Source: Nigrospora sphaerica (lineage: Eukaryota; Ascomycota; Sordariomycetes; Amphisphaeriales; Apiosporaceae). From it: DNA of 64,000 bases. The stretch is from assembly GCA_018287875.1 (NCBI GenBank), contig JAGVVL010000025.1, forward strand, positions 2,170,001 through 2,234,000. Direction: 5' to 3'. How positions within the stretch are numbered: position 1 is the stretch's first letter; the number at the start of each line of letters is the position of its first letter. The translations under genes were made by a program, and so were the position numbers. The notes beneath the pieces are model-generated. The model saw only the letters and a program-made list of their open reading frames with translations, did not search any database and was not told the origin of the DNA. This document shows positions 33,260 to 43,587 of this stretch, piece after piece.

Positions 33260-35978
33260 ATGGCCGAGCCAGCCCGTGTGCCGGTGCCCAAACCCCTCGG
33301 GCTCCTGAACCACGCAAAGCTCGAACCCAGCGTACACGCTGGTCTGTTCACCTGCAACCCCATCATCGAGCTGTACGCCGGTGCCGCTGGGCCCAAGACG
33401 CTGCAGATCTGGCGTAACGAGGGCCAGGTCGTCGTCAAGAGCAACCAGCGCGGCGAAAAGGAGTCTGTGCAGGCTCTGTGCTGGAGAGCGGACGGTAGGT
33501 TCCTATCTACTGTGTGTGTGTGGACAGAGGGCGGCTGCACGCTCCGGAGTCGAGCCTCTGGGTGCTCGAAGACCAGCTAACACGAGCCAGGGCAGTTCCT
33601 CGCCGTGGGCTGGAGCGACGGTGTCGTGAGGCTCTTGGGGCTGGAGACCAACAAAGCCGTGCACCAAATCCCCGTATGCGAGGCCGCAAACTCCAGCATC
33701 ACCTGCATTGGGTGGGCGCGCAACCATGTGACGCGTCGCTCGCTTCCGTCGGCAGAATCGCTGACCTCTGCCCTGCATGGCCTCCATCTGGGTGAGGGCG
33801 GTGCCGCCGACGACCATCGCAAGATGCCTCTGGAGCTGCCGCGTGAGCTGATGTTCCTCGAGGTCGAGACGGCGCTCCCCAAGATCAGCCCCCTGCCGGC
33901 CTCGGGGGGTTCCGGGTGAGTCCAGCCGAGAATCGAAAGCACGCCGCGCCAACTAACAGTCCGCCAGCGATGACATGTACGTATTTACGACCCGAGCCTC
34001 CCTGGAGTTCTTGTTCCAGCCCTTCTCGCCAGAGCATAGTGACAAGGTCGATGTCATGGTCGTCGGCACAAAGGACGGCCAGATTCACCTCAGCATCTAC
34101 GACTCCTTTGTTGTTGGGACTTTCAGGTACAGCCTGCCGCCAGCATTTGATACTGGCACCGAGGCAGCCTTGGTGTGCCATGCCTCGCACCCAACCGTAT
34201 CAACCCATTCATTAGTGTTCAAGCCCTCGGCTGAAGAAAAACCAACATCGTTGTGCATTGTGCCGCTGGATCTTACCTTTCTCTACTCATCTCCGGAAAA
34301 CCTGTCGCTTCTGGCTTCAAAGATCACCACGCTACAGAAGCTCCTGAGATATGTCAAGCAGGTCCAGGTACGCATTACGTATGAGTACCTTCAAACCCGA
34401 GATTTGCCGGGCAAGTTCCTCAACAGCATCAATGAGACGTTGAAAGAAGCCGGCTCGTACAACGATATGGGAATCATACAGGCTCTGTACCACACTGTTG
34501 TCACAGGCCACACCTTCCCCGAAGTCAGAGAATGGCTTACTGATCAGTTGGCAGCGCGTGTCCGTACCCCCTTCTGAGGTATCATCACAGACGTACTGAC
34601 ACTCGGTAGGGGCACAAACGTTGGGACCATGCTGTTGTCTCGGGTCTTGAAAACCTCCGATCCCTCGTCCACGAAAACTTCCTGCCAGCGCTTGAGCGTA
34701 CAGCTATCATCTTGAGTCGTCTTCTAGGCATCGCCCGTTTTCACCAGTCGAGAGATGACATCGGTTTCAACAGCGCACAGATTACCCAGGTCATGGAGGT
34801 TGTGTCATGCATGATGGTGGTTGGGAATAAGGTTCTTCTGCTGGTCATGGAGGAACTCGACCTCTTCCACTCCTTCTCCACTTGGCTTCAGTACCAGATT
34901 AACCACCTGGCCTCGTCATCCATGACGGACGAACTGTCAGAGGCGGAAGCCACCATGGAGCATGGCAAGGTTCTTAAATACATCCAACAGTACATGCTGG
35001 CTACCCCTCTCAGCGGCTACCTCAGCAAAGTGGCCAAAGAAGACATGGAAAGAGACCGGAAATTGGCTGAAAACGGCCCTCAGCTCCTGGGCCTTCTCGA
35101 CAAGCAAATCAGGAAGCAGGAGCGTGGCCAGCCACATGCGTGTGTGTTCCCGCAAGTGGAATTTCTCTGCACCTACGTTGCGGACAAGGCTCGTGCAGTA
35201 TTTGAGGGCATTGCCGAAGCAGAGAAACGCAGTGTCCGATTCGGTCAACCTACCAAGATTAAATTGGAGCACAGCCTTGCCAAATTGGACGTTATCATGT
35301 CGAAAAAGGAAACAAGCGTAAAGTCACCCGGAAACCTGGTGAGGCAAGAAGCTGACTGGGGCCTAGGACACACTCGCCGCCGTCACATACGTGGCACTGA
35401 CACAAGAGCAGGGACCAAGCAATGGCAAGACACCAACGACGCGGCTGAGTTATTCATCTGCTGACGGACCTCGCAGTTCATTTGTACCGAACCGAGATCA
35501 ATGTCGTCAACGGTATCAGCGGCGCCGCAACCACCACCCATACATGCCTTACATTGGGGGAAGCCAATATCCAGGACCTTAAATTTCTCAACGAAGAGGT
35601 TCTCCTCGTGCTGCTGTCTCTTAAAGGCATGCTTTCAATACCCTGTCCACAGCGCGAGGATTTCTAACTGACGCGTCACTGGCAGACCAGCTAAAAATCA
35701 TCATGATACCGCAGCAAAGCGAAGAACTTGGGTATACTGAATACGTTGCCGGCAATCCTGTTGCCCCGCGAGTTCTCAGTACACAGCAGATCAACAGCGT
35801 CTTCCCAACGATGACTGTTCCACAGGAAGCCGGGGCCTCCTTGCCTGTACAGATGGAAGTGAGGACCGCAAGTTCGGAGAGGGGCAAGATGCCGGCTCGA
35901 ATAAGTTTGCTGGGCCAGGATCGCCAGACACATCGAGTATTCGCTTTGCCTGAAGATCTCTCCTGGAAGAGCCTATGA
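33260..35978 (+). CDS. APC4: Anaphase-promoting complex subunit 4
   Basis: Scaffold subunit of the APC/C ubiquitin ligase, linking the TPR lobe to the catalytic platform. Seven exons in my model: 33260-33494, 33591-33915, 33968-34559, 34610-35338, 35412-35424, 35477-35626 and 35686-35978, giving 778 residues. The N-terminal WD40 propeller part includes LQIWRNEG, VQALCWRADGQFLAVGWSDG and SITCIGW. The long helical APC4 domain covers about residues 230-500 (GLENLRSLVHENFLPALER). The last part includes HLYRTEINVVNG and PVQMEV..RISLLGQDRQTHRVFALPED. The last two introns need GC donors (GCAAGA at 35425 and GCATGC at 35627); without them, stops or frame breaks interrupt the conserved C-terminus. Alternatives are sequencing errors or a decaying allele, but each junction rejoins sensible sequence and branch sites are good (GCTGAC, CTAACTGAC). 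Family call secure; 3' exons moderately so. Confidence 0.88.
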
Positions 35979-36763
35979 TGGCTTCGGTTCGTTTATGGCC
36001 CACTCTGGCAACGCGTGAGTATATGGTGTGTTTTTGATTCAATTGCTCTCCTTGCCTGGGGGGAAAAGACGCAGCAAAGCCCAGCAGACGGACCGAGAGG
36101 TGTACGAAAAAAACAGATGGTGTTTTGCAAACGAGTTTCTGCATGGCGGCATGACAGGAGCCGGCAGGACATTCGCTGCGTAGGCTCATTAGTAACTACG
36201 GCCAATAAAATCGGGTCAATGGCGATTTTCACTTGAAGCTCGAGGCGGATACCGTGGCGCCTATCACGCCCAGCACCAGATCCAGCCACATTACTACAGA
36301 CGGCTACGGAATAGTCAATGTATCCGGAGTATCGTCACTAGGACTACGGAACGTATCACGGAAGCCTCACATACTAAGCTACCTTGATAACACGTCCAGC
36401 TGTTCGGCCAACTTGGGCACCCGTCGCCAGATGCCCGATTGAACCAGTGACCACACTCGAGACTCTCTCTACCTCGTTCGGAGGGCCTGACGGGCCAAGA
36501 TAGCAGTACAGCTTCTTCGGCCGGCCCATGACATCTCGCGACTAGGATGTCCTCGGGCCCGGACCCAGCGGGACGGGAGGGCTGAAGTACTTAAGAGAGA
36601 TGGGAGTTGAAAATCTCTTGCCCGCGGTCGAGCCTACAACCCGTAGCCTGGAAGCCGTGGAAAGATCGTTCCGTTGGGAAGCCTCAATCTCACAATCTCA
36701 CTTGCAGCCCCCTGAAGCTTCCGCCCGTTCTTGTCCAAAGTAGAGAGCCTCGAGCCAACCACC
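35979..36763. other. Intergenic region between APC4 and the dehydrogenase pseudogene
   Basis: About 0.8 kb with no gene. It would include the former promoter of the pseudogene. I see no TATA box or other clear element. Confidence 0.45.
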
Positions 36764-37689
36764 GTGAGCAGTGAGATCCCGACGGGTCGTTGGGTCCTGG
36801 ACTCGAAGCAGGAGGGCATCTCGTCCCTGCACTACGATGCCGCCGCTACGCAACCTGAGCTGGGACCTCACCAGGTCTTCGTACGGATGCGCGGCGCGTC
36901 GCTTAGCTACCGAGATCTCGCCATCGTGAGGGCAAGAGTCCCCCCCACCCCCCCTTTTTTTCCCTTCTTCTTCTCCTCATGCTTTTTTCCAAACGCCCTC
37001 CCGGGCCTTTCTTGCTTGATGGACCTTCGATTTCCCGCGGAAAACGGGCAGCCAGATGGGAAGCTAGGATAAGGGCGGCCGAGTAGCCTGCCTCCCCATG
37101 CACGGGCGAGTAAGATTATAAACTAGGGGGGTACGTTTCGAGCATACGCTGGCTCGAGCCCCGGGCCCCAGGGGGGGGGGGGGGGAACGCGCAGATCGCC
37201 AAAGCGGCGGGCGCCACCGTGGCGGCGACAACGAGCTCGGGCGAGAAGGCGCGGCGGCTGCGCGACCTCGGCGCTGACTACATCCTTGACTACAGGCGCC
37301 AGGCCGACTGGGGCGCCGAGGCCAAGCGCCTCACGCCCGGCGGCGGCGGCGTCGACCACGTCGTCAACATTGGCGGCGCCGGCACGCTGGCGCAGGCCGT
37401 GGCGGCGGTGCGGCGCGACGGCTTCGTCAGTGCCGTCGGCCTTGTCGCTGGCGCCACCGGCGAGGGCTTGCCCAATGTCATGAGCGCGCTCTGGAACCTG
37501 TGCATGTTCCGTGGCGTCCTTCTCGGCTCCCGCGCCATGTTCAAGGATATGGTCCAGTGGTTCCACGACAAGGGCATCGAGCCGGCCGTGAACGACATCA
37601 CATTCGAGCTCGAGGACACCGACAAGGCATGCGAGCGGCTGGAGAACAAGAGCACTTTTCCAATATGGTTATCAACATCACGTAAATAA
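36764..37689 (+). pseudogene. Zinc-type alcohol dehydrogenase/quinone reductase pseudogene
   Basis: Remnant of an NAD(P)H-dependent medium-chain dehydrogenase. The first fragment (36764-36925) reads IPTGRWVLDSKQEG to GASLSYRDLAIV, the family N-terminus. The second (about 37186-37689) reads AQIAKAAGATVAATTSSGEK through GGVDHVVNIGGAG to the C-terminus. Three lesions are visible. The expected ATG is GTG in a good context (ACCACCGTGAGC). About 120 internal residues, with the catalytic part and the nucleotide-binding Gly motif, are missing and replaced by about 260 bp of unrelated sequence ending in 15 G. Near 37645-37655 a one-base shift moves the conserved ending (HFSNMVINIT) into another frame. 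The donor GTGAGG after the first fragment survives. An assembly error at the G run could explain the middle loss but not the other two changes. Confidence 0.82.
37171..37185. repeat. Homopolymer run of 15 G at the pseudogene break
   Basis: An uninterrupted G tract immediately before the second coding fragment of the dehydrogenase pseudogene. Such tracts are prone to slippage and to assembly error. Confidence 0.85.
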
Positions 37690-38468
37690 AGGTTTGAGCG
37701 GATTGTGTTTTGGTATATTTGCAAACTCCGCCAAGTTTTGCTTTCCCCAGTGCAGGTAGTCAGCGGAACGTAACATCCCTAAACTAATCAGGTTGGCCTA
37801 GGCTGGCCAGGAACCCACAAGCACCTCGATGGGAACAGAGCGACATGCCACACACAGATGCTCAGTGTCTGACAGTTGGTATCCTACCAAATGACACGAT
37901 GCTATGATCCTTCATAGATACTGGCATTATCCAGATGATGCAGTGTTGGCATTTGTGTCCCAGTCGGACTTTCGACTGACTGAGTCGCGAACCGCCTTCC
38001 GGTAGATATTTCAATCCAACTGACCGGGAGACGACGAGGCGGGGCCGTTCAGCCTCGCTGCTCGCAAGCACTCAAGGCTACGTCGCGGAAGGAAAGGTGG
38101 AAGCACCTCGCCTCGGCCATCTAGCGGGATGGTGGCCAGCGACGGCCAGTAGCAACGGTGTGGCAGGACTGCCAGCTGGCTTTGAGCCGCATTGAACAAG
38201 TTCTCAAACCCAAGAACGAGTTGTCAAGGTGAACGGATAATACTTCCCCCGAAACCATCGCAAGGATCCCAAGGAACGCAGATGGCTTGCTGAAAGAAAG
38301 AACCCACCCCGGCCAACGAAGGCAGTTGCGCCCGTTTGCAGCAACAGAAACGGGGGGGTGCTCGACCTGTTGGGGACGAGACTGGTGAGCACAGCGAGGC
38401 GCTCTGAGACAAACGGCCAAGGGCGCAAGTCTCGCACCGGTGTACAGTACCGTCTAGGCTGATCATGC
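37690..38468. other. Intergenic region between the pseudogene and FCF2
   Basis: 0.8 kb downstream of both the pseudogene and the minus-strand FCF2 gene, so 3' flanking sequence on both sides. Nothing else is visible. Confidence 0.45.
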
Positions 38469-39386
38469 TCATTTCTTGTAGCGCTTGGCCATCATCTTCT
38501 TGTAGTGACCCTTCTTGCCACTGGTCTTGGCAGCCTGGATGTCGCCATACTTGCTCTTGAACTTCTTCGAGTTCTTCTCCTGTTCGAGAGTCTGCTCGAG
38601 AAGAGAGCGCTTCTGGTCCTTCTTCGAGACGCGGCCGGTAAACCACTCAGTTCGACCTGCCACCACGGTGCCGACGTGGGAGTACTCTGGGATCAGAGGC
38701 CTCGAAGAGTCCTTCTTGTAGTGCTGCTTGCCCTGAGCAAGCACGTCTCGCATGCGCAGAAGCTGAAGGTCGCGCTTCAGTTGGGGAGTAAGATCGGCTG
38801 TTTTGGTCGTTAGCACATGTTGTACACAACCACTAGTGGGATGTCTTACTCTTGGGCAGATTGAACCAGCCCTTGCCGGCATCGACGGTGGCTTTCGCAG
38901 CCTATGACCTTGTCAGAAACTGGATAGCAGCATACAGGCCGTCAAAATGATGGGATCGGAATGCTCGTCATTGTAACTATGACAATACGATCACATGTAT
39001 GGTGCAGAGGCTCGCCCCATAACAGGACTCGCCAACCGCTTCAAAAAAGTATGGGATTGGTTTTGAATCATGCAAGCGGGGGTCGGTGATGGGTTGGGGG
39101 TCCGAGGGCGACATACCATTTCCTTCTTGCTCAGCCGGGGCTGGGGCTTGTAGATAGAAGCCTCGCTCGACTCAACCGACTTTTCGTCGGCAGCAGGCCC
39201 TGCCGTCGAGGTCTGGTGGGCATCCGACGATGGAGCGGCCGCAGAGGCCGCGGCGACCTCGAGGCCGGCGGGCTTTGTCAAGCTGGTCGCATTCTGGGCA
39301 GAGGTTGACGCTGCAAGCCTGGCCTCGGCGTCTTTCAGGAGCTGCTCGATCTGATCATCTGTAAGGTCGACAACCGGTTCTGCCAT
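38469..39386 (-). CDS. FCF2: Pre-rRNA processing protein Fcf2
   Basis: Nucleolar factor for early pre-rRNA cleavages (A0-A2) in 40S subunit formation, homologous to the C-terminus of metazoan TDIF2. Three exons read minus, 39117-39386, 38850-38901 and 38469-38797, giving 216 residues (yeast protein 217). Residues 1-90 are acidic then Ala/Ser-rich. The Fcf2 domain fills the C-terminal half: DAGKGWFNLPK, TDLTPQLKRDLQLLRMRDVL, HYKKDSSRPLIPEYSHVGTV and a very basic end (KKGHYKKMMAKRYKK). The second exon is only 52 nt. All introns are GT-AG and restore the conserved domain across both junctions. Confidence 0.95.
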
Positions 39387-42035
39387 GGTGGTGGGAAGAC
39401 TGAGAGGCTGAGGAAAAGCTGCGAGGATGAGGAATCTCAAATAGCAGGGGAAAAAAATTATGGCGGCAGAATCATTCCGCCGAGAGGTTTGCGGGGCCTG
39501 CGCTCGGATGGATCCACTATCCCATCCTCAAGCTAACCTTAAGACTGCAGGCGGCCAGCCACCCTCGGAAAGGTGGAAGTGTGGCTAAAGCTTATCGTGC
39601 GCCTCAGTTTATGTGGCTAGGACGAGAGATTCCCTTGTACCTCCGTACCTGCTTACCTAGGTAAAGAGGTAGCCAAGCTATGCACCTCTCCATTCATCCC
39701 AAGCTGTTGTTGGTGGTCTGAGTTGGCAATCCCGATTTCGACAGGATGCGATAGCGGGATATCTTTTGGCATGGGGCTCCTCGGTGAGGATTGGGCGGTA
39801 AGCATCACACCAACTTCGCATGGACAGTTGGCAAGCCTCGTTCAGAACGCGTCATTCCCGTCCCAAGGGTGCTGTCGCACGACGAAGCTGGTCATCCGCC
39901 GACTGAGGAGACTCACCCTGAAGTCTATTTATTGACCTTTTCCTGCCCCTGTATAAACGTTCGTCTTCTCTGGTGTCTGTACCCACTTAGAGTGCCATGG
40001 GAAATTCCCTCCGAGCACTGCTCATTGGCGCGTGGACCGTCGCCTTATGGGCAAAGGGTGCCGAAAGAGGACGAGTGTCCGGGCGAGTAGTGTCTTCCTC
40101 GTCGTATTTAGCCAGCTTCCCTGGGCTCTAACTGGGACAGGCAAGAGGAGTTATACGCACCCCTGTCTTTCTGCTTCTCGGCCGACTGATGCCCAACCAT
40201 AATGCCAGCGCATCCCTTTTTCACGCCGGGCAGCCTGTTTCGCAAGAAAGCGGCAGACGAAGGTACAACGCATGTATGCAGCGTAGGCAGGGCGTGGCTT
40301 GTAGGATGGAAGGAGGCAGTCGGAACAGCAGCCGGCAGCTTGTTGCAGGAGACATGGTCCCCAGGCTGGAGCCCTGTCCGGATATGTGGGTGTACATCGC
40401 CAGAGAATCGATGGACGATGACAACCCCATGCAACGGTTCCGGCCCTACCTCTCTGGCCTCGCTCTCACGTCCACCGATTTCCCCCGCCGTCTGCCTCGT
40501 TTTCCCGGACCTCCCAACGTCATTGCCCAACGTGCTAGCTGCTTGGCTTTCTCTTCCGTCCCCATTCTGCTAAATAGTGGACGGCCGGAGCGAACGTGTT
40601 TCTTCGCGGTGGCAATTCCTCCCTCTCCGTTCGCCAGTCCACGCTGTGATTCGACTATTTGAGACCTGCCGTGAGCCCAGGAACCAGGGGCGATACGGGC
40701 CTTACGAAAAGAGGGCATTTGCGAATCACAAGTCAGTCCGTCTGTCCCGTCCAGCCCATTCGTCGGAGGCAAGCAGGGTAGCTTTGTTTTGTTTGGCGGC
40801 GGGTAGTTTAGAAGAGTTTCGGCGCGACCCGCAATCTTCGACCCTCCAGTCTCACGGTCCAACTAACGGCCTGTCTTTCTGTTTTCCCCAGCTTTTCCCA
40901 TCTCCCATTGATCCAGTTGGACCAGCCTGTGCCCATTGCCAGCCAGCTACCGACGAATCCAGTCCGACCGCCCACCCCGCCGTCGTCCAGTCGAATCAGC
41001 TCGGCCCGTCAGAAGCAGCCGCACGCGCGCGCGCGCGCATAACATCCATCCAGTTGTCCATCCGCCGGCCCTCATCACCAGATCGGCCTTTCTCCAAGCT
41101 GTATAGTGGCCGAACCACCCGCATCCTGGATACCAGACCCAATCCAGCCGACGTGTGGAGATAGGTACATACGTGCCTCCCTTCCGCGCTTGCCACCGCG
41201 ACGTCAGGTTGAAGTAGAGACGAGCAGGCAGGGAAAGTGGGAGCCGACCTGCAGACGCCGGCAGACAAGAGGCAATTGAAGCGAGGGCGTCCCTTTCGTC
41301 AAACCTAAACTCCACCGAGTCTCCCCTCGTCCCGTCAAATCCAATCGCGGGCACCCCATCAAATCCAATCACCATCACACAAGCCCAGCCCAGCCCCGAA
41401 AGCATTGGCAATAGGTCTATTCACTTTTTCTCGAAGCAGGCACCTGCCAGGACAGCAAAGGGAGTCTCCGATAGGACCAAAAACCTCGCCCAACACCAAC
41501 GCCTCGCCCCTCATTTGATTCGCAGCCCGATTTTGGTGTCTACCCGCCAGCTGCGGCCAATCAGGCAAGTAAATCGCCTCTCGTCCAGTGACTCGACCCT
41601 CTCGGTTCAGTTACATCATTTGCTTGTCTGTCCTGCCGTCGTGTGTGTGTGCGCTCGCGCTCGCGATGCGACTGGCTCGTTGCCTCGTCGTGTAAACAAA
41701 CCCATCGCCAGCGCTGTACTGACGGAAAAGCGTGCGGTTGCAGTGTTATCCGCCGTTCCCCCGAAGACGCGAGACTTAGGCGCACGCGCCTGCGAAGTAA
41801 GCCGAGCAGAGACATCCCGCTTCCCCGCGCGTGTCGCGATAGAATTGCGCCGAGGCGTTTGTTCGCCCTCCCGTTCCGCTTCGCGTCCTGCCACCCGCCG
41901 GGTCTGTCCTAGTACAGCTTTCGACTCTTTTCGCTTGGCCGAGTCTATTTCAAGCAATCGCGCCTCGGTTCCAGCCATCGGGATCCTTCCGCACCACCCA
42001 CATAATTAGGTAGTAGCTACATCCAAACTGCCAAC
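39387..42035. other. Divergent intergenic region between FCF2 and HAP5
   Basis: 2.6 kb serving as promoter for FCF2 (minus) and HAP5 (plus). The kilobase before HAP5 is pyrimidine-rich and probably transcribed as a long 5' leader with short upstream frames. A perfect 12-bp palindrome TTACCTAGGTAA lies at 39653-39664. No gene is recognisable. Confidence 0.5.
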
Positions 42036-43204
42036 ATGGATCATCACAACCAGTCCGCCGGAGGCCACTCGCAGCAGCAGCCCTCGAGGGCCGATCAGGC
42101 AGCTGAGATCTACGACACGTCGCATGGCGGCCATTATGGTAAGTTGGTCCTCCCGTCCTCGAGCGCTCAGCTCTGCGCCATGGTTGCGCATCCCGCCGCC
42201 GCTGTACGACGTCGCTAATTGTCTGCTCTAGGTGCCAGCTCAGCAGTAAGTTCAGTGCCACTGCTTACCCTCCCGTCTCCACCTACACCTCCGTCTCCTT
42301 CTCTCACGCCGTAGCTTGTGCTTGACTGATCATGTTGTTTTCCAGCTTGCTGGTGCCGGCTACGCGCCCGCCGAGCTTTACACGGGGCCGTGGGCCAACG
42401 TGCACCAGGGCCTCCACGGCTCGTACAAGGACATTTTGACAACGTACTGGCAGCAGATGATCCACCATCTCGAAAACGATGACCATGACTACAAGCTGCA
42501 CCAACTACCACTCGCTCGTATCAAGAAGGTCATGAAGGCAGACCCGGAGGTGAAGATGATCTCCGCCGAGGCTCCCATTCTCTTTGCCAAGGGCTGTGAC
42601 ATCTTCATCACCGAGCTGACCATGCGTGCCTGGATTCACGCCGAGGAGAACAAGCGACGCACCCTGCAGCGTAGTGATATCGCATCTGCTCTTTCCAAGA
42701 GCGATATGTTCGACTTCCTCATCGATATTGTGCCTCGCGAAGAGGCCAGCCACGCCAAACGCGCGAACCCGGCTTCCGGGTCGGCTCAGGGAGGTGTGCC
42801 AACTGCTCCTGCACCTGCGCAGATGGCTGGCCAGCACACGGGCATGCCGCCGCCCAACCACATGCCCCAGGCCGATTATAGAATGCCCGGCCAGATGGGA
42901 TCCGAGCACTATGACTCGGCTGGCCCCATGTACAACCAGGTTCAACCCGGCCAGGCCCCCCCGTACGGCCAGGCTCCTGCTCCCATGTACGGCGACATGG
43001 ACCCCAACCAGATGTACAATGCATACCAGATGCAGCCGCAGCAAGTAAGCCACAACTGCTAGGTCCGGGGCACCGTTTTGGACGGAGCGGATACTAACAT
43101 ACCCTTCCCTCATACAGTAGGACTACAGCGGCTCAGAAGAAGAGGGCTGCCCGTCTCCTTGCTCCGTGTCAGACGCGCGACTCACTCGGATGCTGCTTGG
43201 CTGA
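42036..43204 (+). CDS. HAP5: CCAAT-binding factor subunit C (NF-YC/HAP5/HapE)
   Basis: Histone-fold subunit that pairs with HapC (NF-YB) and recruits HapB to bind CCAAT boxes in nuclear promoters. Four exons, 42036-42138, 42232-42245 (14 nt), 42346-43044 and 43121-43204, give 299 residues. The segment [20 protein letters not shown] just before the histone fold is the fungal Hap4/HapX-recruitment helix. The histone fold spans about residues 93-168 ([20 protein letters not shown] to [11 protein letters not shown]). A Pro/Gln/Met-rich tail follows. The last intron ends in CAGTAG. Use of TAG gives a 27-residue acidic/Cys tail ([14 protein letters not shown]); use of CAG gives an immediate TAG stop and a 272-residue protein. 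It converges with SEC15, with 383 bp between stop codons. Confidence 0.95.
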
Positions 43205-43587
43205 ATGCAACCGGTACAACCGAGGCAACTGCCCGGCCCAGAGGCTGCGGTTGTATCGTGTTCATGAACATTCTTTTTCTTGCGTTTCACTTTCTCCCCC
43301 TCATTACCCATGATCGACTGCTTGTTTTTGGCGTACAGGGTTTGGGGTGGTCCTCCCCGGGTAGATAGTCCACAAAGTACACCCAGTTTGCAGTTCTAAA
43401 TGCTTCGCCTCCCTGCGAGGGGCGAAGGCGACGTTTCACGAAAATGAATAAGTCACGACTTGGTATATATCCTGATGTGGCTGGTACTACTGCTGTTTGG
43501 ATTGCCGTGCGCATCCTTCGCCCGTCCATCGCACCAGGGCCGCCTGCTGCCCCCAAGACTTCGGTCAACAAGCCGACACAAGCCCCC
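43205..43587. other. Short intergenic region between convergent HAP5 and SEC15
   Basis: About 0.4 kb shared by the 3' ends of two converging genes, with T-rich stretches near 43265-43330 that could carry the HAP5 polyadenylation signals. The 3' UTRs may overlap. Confidence 0.45.

Noticed and set aside
35339..35366. 28-bp intron ending CCTAG in APC4
   Set aside because: Too short for spliceosomal removal and leaves the wrong frame; the 73-bp intron to GAGCAG with a CTGAC branch site is better.
35644..35685. 41-bp GT-AG alternative for the last APC4 intron
   Set aside because: Donor-to-branch distance is very short and it breaks the expected KIIMIP segment; kept only as a weaker alternative to the GC donor.
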